DNA of 64,000 bases, taken from positions 59,014,593 through 59,078,592 of the forward strand of contig NC_079205.1 of the NCBI RefSeq assembly GCF_026745355.1, read 5' to 3'. This DNA comes from Beta vulgaris subsp. vulgaris. Lineage: Eukaryota; Streptophyta; Magnoliopsida; Caryophyllales; Amaranthaceae. The position numbers were made by a program, and so were the translations under genes. Position 1 is the stretch's first letter. Every line of letters begins with the position of its first letter. Under the pieces are notes generated by a model that worked only from the letters and a program-made list of their open reading frames with translations, ran no database searches and was not told where the DNA came from. Of this stretch, positions 57,217-64,000 are shown one piece after another.

Positions 57217-59628
57217 ATGAGCAATTATAATAGTGATCATCATAGTTCATGTGGTTCCACACCTGATGAAGAATATAACAATAACAACGACGACATTAAT
57301 GGGGAAAATGTATCTTATGCTAGTACAAATAGCGAGTTACTACCCTCTACATCTGCTGATACTTCGTCTGAGATTCAACGCCCCAAATCTCTTACGGTAC
57401 TACTTCTATTTTTCGCATTCATTTTTCTTCTTTTATAGTTTTCCTGCTTCTTCCCCACTGCACAAAATCAAGAACACTTCATAATCATAATTTTCTTCAT
57501 TTTAGTTTCCTGCTTCTTTTATTTTTTCCGGTTCTTTTTTATTATTTTCTACTTTCCTGGTTCTTTTTTTTTTTTTTATAGGGGTACGAAAATCAAGAAA
57601 CTCATTCATATGCACAAAATTAAGGTTGAATAGTTCATAACAATTGTTTAATTAAGGTTAAACAGTTCATATATAACCTGTTTCAGAAGATGGTCAACAA
57701 TTATATTTTCTTGGAAATGGTAAATTAATATGATTATTCTTGTTTTTTTGGTAAATATAGTTATGAATAATCTAAATTTGACAGGCATAGATTAATGCGA
57801 GTGAAAAAAACTAGAAAAAGAATATTTGATTAATATAGTTTCGTAGGAAGAATATCATATGTTTAAATTTATTATTATGCAGTTTACTTCATACCCAGGA
57901 AGACATAATAACAAATCTTGGTTTTTGGCAGAGTGAAGAAATAGAGGATGCTAAAAAAGGTGAACAATTACTTGGTTTGAAGCTGACTTTTACACCATCG
58001 TTTCTGGATTTGTGTAATAGAATTGTCTCTGAAACAGATGATAGCTTTTTTAAAGTTAATTTCTCTGCTTTATCTCTCACAATTGGCTCTTGGACGGTAA
58101 TTTTTCTGCTCTAATTTGTCTACTTCCTATAACTTTTTTAAAGTTATCGTCATCTGTTGTATCTAGATACAACATTTGATTAGCTTAATCCGCCCACCAA
58201 GAAGGGAAATGTCGCATCTAAAAAAACACTATCGTTGCATATATATGACCTAAGAATTCTTGTAAAATTTCCTAAACGTGAAAATGGCTGCATGTAGAGT
58301 GGTAAGTCGGTAACTAGTAATTGTTCGGCTTAATTAGACCATGATTGTTTTTTATAAATTTGTATGATATTAATATAACAGATGTGATCTATTGAATTAT
58401 CTGACAGAAAATCGCCAGGCATGGAGGAGAATTGATAGTCAAGTGTTACTTCAAAGAAATGCAATTAGTTTGGAAAGTTTTGAACGGCAACCTGAAGAAC
58501 AAGATCGAGTTTTTGTGGTCTAATATTGCAGCCATTAAAGCTACTTTTCACCCGAATGAAGGAGTTCTTGATATCATGGTTAGTTTCCTGATCATCTCCC
58601 ACATTCCTGCTGATTTATTATGTTTCTGTTAAACAAAAAAAACAGTAAGTAGTATTTTTTTATCTACGTACTGCCAAAGTTTAGCGTTAATATATCTAAT
58701 TTTAACGAGAGAATCAAACAAGATCGCACATAACTAATTTCATCCCTAACACTTGTTTTTTCTTTTTACTATTTGTAGTTGGAAAAGCCACCGTTATTCT
58801 TCCAGGAAGTTACCCCTGAGCGTAGAAACCTTATTAAATGGGATCAATGTGGAGATTTCACAGGACAACAAGCTTCCATAATAAGGTATATATCAATTCG
58901 GACTAGTGTATTACTACTACCTCGGTTTTTTTGAGATTAACCAATTAATCTAACTACACGCTGAGAAACTATACTGTATGTTTATATAACCTTTGCTTAA
59001 TTAATGATCTTCATTTTTTGGCATCTTATTCATTGCAGGAAACATAGGCTTGTATTTCGTCCAGGAGTGTTGGAAGAACATTACAACAAAATAATACTCT
59101 CTGACCTTAAGTTGTATTCTATGAGCGAACAACCTTTTCCCTATCATGCTAGTATGTACTTCAATGAAATTCCTTCAGGTATTTTTACATTATTTCGATC
59201 AATCTGATTTGAATTTGTTTACTTTCATTAAATTCATTCACTCATTGATCATACTTCTTGGGTTATTTTCTTTGATAAATCTAGTCATGAATTTCTCGGG
59301 ACATAGTATGAGCAACTCTCCAAGCAATATCACTACAGTAAGAGGATATAATCCAGGTTATCATGGTCTTTCATCCACTAATAATGAGCAACCCAACTAC
59401 ACCAATGACCAATCACAATTCAACCTTATGTCGTCGGCGAACCTGGCGACTACACATCAGCAAGCTGGTTACGTGCATTCCAGTAGTGTACATGCTGCGA
59501 CCATGGAAAATAATACAGGACAAGATCCTCTAGGCTATCAGAATTCCATGCAGCAGATGACACAACCTGGGGATAATACTCTTGATCATTCTAGTCATGA
59601 TGCAGGAGTAAATCAGAATCAGAATTAG
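57217..59628 (+). CDS. TRFL8-like plant nuclear protein, copy 3
   Basis: Exons 57217-57396, 57932-58096, 58408-58578, 58779-58885, 59039-59178 and 59285-59628 join in phase to 368 residues. It is closest to copy 2: introns 3-5 and exons 4 and 5 look almost identical. Differences include a six-codon deletion in exon 2 (DDSFFKVNFSA in place of the longer ...SEDRLLKNANFSA), FLWSN for FSWSN in exon 3, and shortened C-terminal repeats (TTVRGYNPGYHG). No stop or frameshift. AATAAA is at 59951 and is repeated in the tandem array that follows. Confidence 0.85.
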
Positions 59629-59714
59629 TACAGAGCAGCAGAAAAGTTCCTTCTGACGTACGTACTGACAGTACAAGCAAGCAATATATTTCATAGGAAC
59701 TTTTTTTTTTTTTT

Positions 59715-60821
59715 GTTGTTGTTGTAGTAGTAAATTTGTGACTAGGGTTTTAGCTACCACTGTATAAATAGTCAATTTGTGGTCGCAAACGTGTTTCATT
59801 AGCTAATAATGACCGATGACGGACGCTAGCTTACTTGTACATACTTAGTTCATTTCCAGGGAGTAGTTTGTGTTTAGGTGATTTAAAGATTCTTTTCTTT
59901 TAATGAAGTCATGAAGGTTTTGATAAGACTGTGTACCTTTTTTCTGTTGCAATAAAAGATTATACTTCTAAGTTCTATGTTATTAACAATACATCACAAA
60001 ACATTAACACAATGTATCACTACATATTTTGATGTTAGGCACCATATATGGCGACTACCTGATATCATATTATCATTTCTTAGTGTTGTTGTTGTAGTAG
60101 TAAATTTGTGACTAGGGTTTTAGCTAACACTGTATAAATAGTCAATTTGTGGTCGCAAACGTGTTTCATTAGCTAATAATGACCGATGACGGACGCTAGC
60201 TTACTTGTACATACTTAGTTCATTTCCAGGGAGTAGTTTTGTTTAGGTGATTTAAAGATTCTTTTCTTTTAATGAAGTCATGAAGGTTTTGATAAGACTG
60301 TGTACCTTTTTTCTGTTGCAATAAAAGATTATGCTTCTAAGTTCTATGTTATTAACAGTACATCACAAAACATTAACACAATGTATCACTACATATTTTG
60401 ATGTTAGGCACCATATATGGCGACTACCTGATATCATATTATCATTTCTTAGTGTTGTTGTTGTAGTAGTAAATTTGTGACTAGGGTTTTAGCTACCACT
60501 GTATAAATAGTCAATTTGTGGTCGCAAACGTGTTTCATTAGCTAATAATGACCGATGACGGACGCTAGCTTACTTGTACATACTTAGTTCATTTCCAGGG
60601 AGTAGTTTGTGTTTAGGTGATTTAAAGATTCTTTTCTTTTAATGAAGTCATGAAGGTTTTGATAAGACTGTGTACCTTTTTCTGTTGCAATAAAAGATTA
60701 TACTTCTAAGTTCTATGTTATTAACAGTACATCACAAAACATTAACACAATGTATCACTACATATTTTGATGTTAGGCACCATATATGGCGACTACCTGA
60801 TATCATATTATCATTTCTTAG
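59715..60821. repeat. three tandem ~369-bp units covering the copy 3 3' UTR
   Basis: Units start at 59715, 60084 and 60453 ('gttgttgttgtagtagtaaa') and end with 'tcatttcttagtgtt'. Each has part of the 3' UTR ('gtggtcgcaaacgtgtttca', 'gaccgatgacggacgctagc'), one AATAAA, and the downstream 'gttaggcaccatatatggcg'. Very few differences separate the units. Confidence 0.95.
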
Positions 60822-61055
60822 TGTTTTTAGTTGGGTTTTACTTCATCCAATTTTGTTTCAGTTAATTAACTAATTCTGAGAGCTGATACATTATCAAGAC
60901 AATTTTTGAAGGATCCATGTTCCATGCCAACTTTTTTTCTAATGGTTTGAATCTTTTAATGCTATCAGGAGAATGTTTGTCTATATTTATTCTTTCGGAA
61001 AAGTGATATAAAAATAGCTATCCAATAAAGGATAGAATGCCCTTAATTTCCTAGA

Positions 61056-61860
61056 ATTTTTTTTTTTTTTTGATAAAGAGAAGAAAAAACTTAGGCAAAC
61101 CCTCTAATCCGGAGGCCAGCCTAAAACATCCTTTCGGATGAGGAGAGAAAAATCCATATTATAAGGAGGGAAACTAAAACACAAAGAGGAAACCGAATGA
61201 CCCCGATGAGCCATGAAATCTGCCGCTCGATTCGCCTCGCGAAAACAATGCTGCACTGACACCGAGTTAAACTTCAAGAGCTCCAAACCAACATCAGAAA
61301 TAATATTATCAATAACCCAAGGAGTATGCCAAACCTTATTAACCGCATTAAATACTGCAAGGTTATCTCCTTCAATCACGACATTGGAAATATTTAAGGA
61401 ATGGGCACCCCTAACAGCTTCAAGCAACCCCCAAGCTTCCGCTTGAAGGATGGAAGTGCAAGGCCCTAAAGAATTAGAACCATCCAAAATAACTTCACCC
61501 ATAGAATCACGGATCACAAAACCCAAAGAGGCCTGACCAGAACTAAGCTTAGAGCCATCAAAATTGAGCTTAAACACACCATTAGGCGGAGGGGACCAGC
61601 AGCAACCCAGGCCCCTACGAGGACCACCCCTAAGCCCCCCCCCCCCCCCACACTCGCCTTGAGATTAGACTTATAACCAGCAGAAACAAACTCCGCAATA
61701 GCAAAACTAGCTCTTCTCGAGGACACACTCTCCTCATTAAAGATAGTCTTATTGCGAAAAAACCAAATAAACCACCAGGTAGTGGCAAACATGGCCACCT
61801 CCTTTTTTGAAGAACAACTGTTAAGCGCAGCAAGATTCTCCATAAAAGAACTAGACGACA
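61056..61860 (-). mobile_element. 5'-truncated LINE fragment with RNase H
   Basis: Minus-strand LINE 3' end. The poly(A) tail is the T-run at 61056-61070. RNase H frame 61577-61104 reads FKLNFDGSKLSSGQASLGFV, TSILQAEAWGLLEAV, VIEGDNLAVFNAV and HCFREANRAADFMAHRGH. 61860-61600 holds the preceding linker in two frames (WWFIWFFRNKTIFNEE). The matching place in the copy 2 block near 49170 ('cttcctagattataatattg') is uninterrupted, which defines the insertion. Confidence 0.88.
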
Positions 61861-62139
61861 ATTATAATATTGTTCTTGGTACCCTTACCCAAAATAAAGA
61901 TGGTAAAAACCGAAAAAAACCACTCTAAAACAAAGTTTATCATAATTCAAAAGAGATGATATAATATCATTAATTTTCATATACAACCTTTTCTATTCCA
62001 CTACTAACACTAAAACTTTAGTAAGCAACAACACATTTAATATTTTTTTAAAACACAAAAACTTCTTAGTAAACAAGTACCTTCCTCTTTAATTCAAAAC
62101 CTCAAGTTACTAATTAAATCCAACTAAGATCCAACATTA

Positions 62140-62326
62140 GCAACTACATTTGACTAGTGTATTAATAACAATCAAGTATCAAGTATATGAATGTCTAAAA
62201 GTTATTAGAATTTACCTATGGTTTAATACAAAGACATGCATACCCATCATCTCATCATCAATCACCTATCATCTATCATCATCCACTAATAAAACTGTAA
62301 TACAACATGTTTTTATTCTAGTACTA
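62140..62326. other. intergenic spacer after the duplicated block
   Basis: AT-rich with 'atcatc' runs. No gene. Confidence 0.4.
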
Positions 62327-63968
62327 CTAGCTAACTAGGTTTAAATTACTGATCCTCCTCCTCACCATCACCATCACTATCATCATCCTCCTCTTCACAT
62401 CACCATCACTATCACTTTCATCATATTGAATAAAATTTGGCAATTGTAATCCATCTAACCTAACCTGACAATTGTGACAGCTAGGGCAAGTCCATTGAAC
62501 CCAAGCAGGATGTGTAAAGAAGAGTCCAGTATAGATGAGCTCTTCATCCTCCTCCATTTGAAAGTGTCCAAATAACCAAACACGCCCTCTTCTATCATTC
62601 TCTTCTATGCACGCCATCATGAAATACACATTGTAAAACGGGTAACCCACACGGCTAAGACACTCCGCCCCCGCGGGCATTGGAGGACATCCATCAAAAC
62701 CATCCCAGTGGCCTATGCCATTGTATAAACTCACACCCTTGCTAAAACCCAAAAGATTGTACCAGGATTCAATTGTGGTAGATTTTCAGTTGGAGATTCA
62801 AGTGCAAATGAAACATCATCTCTAAATCCAATGAAGAATATTTGATTACCTATGTTTGACAAAAGTTCTCATCTCCATACTCTTTCTTCTTCTTCTTGGT
62901 TCTCATTCATCAAGAACACCATCATATTTCTCGTTGCTGTTTCACCATCTTCTAATATCGTTGTTACATCGACAAAGATGTATAATCCATTGTTCAATGA
63001 TGCTAACTTCAAGGTATAGATCCAAGCTGGTCTACTGATGAATTCCCATACCGAGGATATAATTGAAGAATCATCTTGTGGGTTAACGTTGTTATTCATG
63101 AATTTCATTGGAGATAATACTAAACAATTGTTTACTATGTTGATAAGACCAAATTCCCATTCTTCTTGTGATCGGATAAACCGGAAGATAAAAAATTTTC
63201 CATTGTGAAATGCGATATCAAGTTTCGTTTCTAAGTTATCAGGATCTTGTTTATCATATGTAGGTCCGACTAGAATTTTGGACCATTTTTTATCCCATGA
63301 TCTCCATAAACGTAGCTGATCATCATGATCATTATCATCACCACTTTCATTTGCAAGTTGTACTAACGCAGTAAATTTGCAAGTTGAGTTGAATAATACC
63401 AGTCCACACACAACTTTCTTGGATATGGGAATGTGATACTGATATGTAGTATAATCTGAGTTATCAACCAAAGAAATGGATTTAGCAAGTTCAAGAACCC
63501 GAAAATCGGACAAATCTATTTGCCCTTGAATGCGTGGTTCAGAAATGAAGTAATCTTTCATGGTTTCATCATTGACTGGGTTAAGCAGATGCCATCGATT
63601 GTGTCCTAGTTTACGCATTCTGACCAACCATGGATGACCATCAGCAGCGTTGCGCGGAGAGATCAAGTAGAATCGGGTTTCGATAAGAAAGAGTTTGCCG
63701 CCATTGCTAAGGCTTGGAACCTCCAAAGAATGGGTTTTAGGTTGGGTTTGGGTAAGTTGATCAAATGCAGATCTCCAAGATGGGTGAACCAATCGGATCC
63801 AAAAACTATCCGTTTCGAAATCAAGGAATTGCATGATATTGGACATTATGTCTTTTGTCAAATTAGACCATGGGGAGGAGGTGTTTTGGTGGTTTCGTCG
63901 TTGTTGGCGATGGCATTGGCGGCGGTGTTACTAGAACACGGTTGTTCAGCTGGTGTTTCTTTTTCCAT
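62327..63968 (-). pseudogene. DUF295 F-box-like gene with a stop and two frameshifts
   Basis: F-box/DUF295 proteins are plant SCF-type adaptor candidates, often in large, fast-decaying families. An ATG at 63968 opens MEKETPAEQPCSSNTAANAI, but this frame ends before the F-box. One frame over, PWSNLTKDIMSNIMQFLDFE (from about 63873) is an F-box, followed by SFWIRLVHPSWRSAF and the DUF295 body to 62869 (LFLIETRFYLISP, WEFGLINIVNNCLVLSP). A TGA at 62871-62869 interrupts the frame; the same frame then continues ELLSNIGNQIFFIGFRDDVS and NPGTI. A shift at the T-run near 62751-62754 leads to SKGVSLYNGIGHWDGFDG and the family-like end FFTHPAWVQWTCP. A strictly intact reading would start at the ATG 63846. 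Alternatives are sequencing errors or unrecognised introns. Confidence 0.7.
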
Positions 63969-64000
63969 TATTTAAGCGGAAAAATTAGTTGGGAATGAAT

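Noticed and set aside
31866..59628. Telomere-binding function for the three paralogues
   Set aside because: Some relatives carry a TRF-like name, but no Myb/SANT repeat or telobox-binding motif is visible here.

Overview
This is a plant nuclear window: AT-rich, with spliced genes using GT/AG introns, a cytosolic initiator tRNA, long intergenic stretches, and plant-type transposons (Stowaway-like MITEs, hAT, CACTA, LINEs with RNase H, a solo LTR, a SINE). The gene families (DUF679/DMP, AGT2-type aminotransferase, P-class PPR, DUF295 F-box) point to a flowering plant. I cannot fix the species from sequence alone; the families look eudicot, and that is an inference.

Layout. 1-2.2 kb holds MITE debris and a non-autonomous hAT-like element. 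2.2-8.2 kb (minus) is a cytosolic tryptophanyl-tRNA synthetase in 11 visible exons; the short last exon is not found and probably lies left of the window. 10.8-11.5 kb (minus) is an intronless DMP (DUF679) membrane protein gene. 13.0-17.4 kb (minus) is a complete 8-exon mitochondrial alanine-glyoxylate aminotransferase 2 homologue. 17.9-20.4 kb carries a LINE tail, then a decayed genomic copy of three AGT2 exons that has itself been split by a 40S ribosomal protein S17 retrocopy. 22.3-24.2 kb (minus) is an intronless 618-residue PPR gene. 24.4-31 kb is transposon-dense: Stowaway MITEs (one nested in another), a SINE with long target-site duplications, an intact tRNA-iMet, and a 1.4-kb Stowaway-ended element containing a second inverted-repeat element around host-gene-like 5' sequence.

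31.4-62.1 kb is organised around three copies of one six-exon gene (31.9-34.3, 45.3-48.0 and 57.2-59.6 kb, plus strand), each with the same promoter, exon phases and 3' UTR and each with an intact reading frame. The proteins belong to a plant-specific uncharacterised family, some members of which I recall being annotated TRF-like 8. The copies are separated by transposon insertions: a CACTA end, two hAT elements, a 5'-truncated LINE interrupted by a 1.54-kb solo LTR, and a nearly full LINE. A three-unit ~369-bp tandem repeat lies after the third copy. Because the blocks are paralogous, uninterrupted copies act as empty sites that define several insertions.

62.3-64.0 kb (minus) is a DUF295 F-box-like gene broken by an in-frame stop and two frameshifts. 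Apart from the tandem gene cluster there is no sign of genes acting together in a pathway: the order is ordinary plant housekeeping genes plus transposons. I did not find a convincing new biological system. The most novel items are the captured 5' gene fragment inside nested inverted-repeat elements and the repeated, intact TRFL8-like paralogues.
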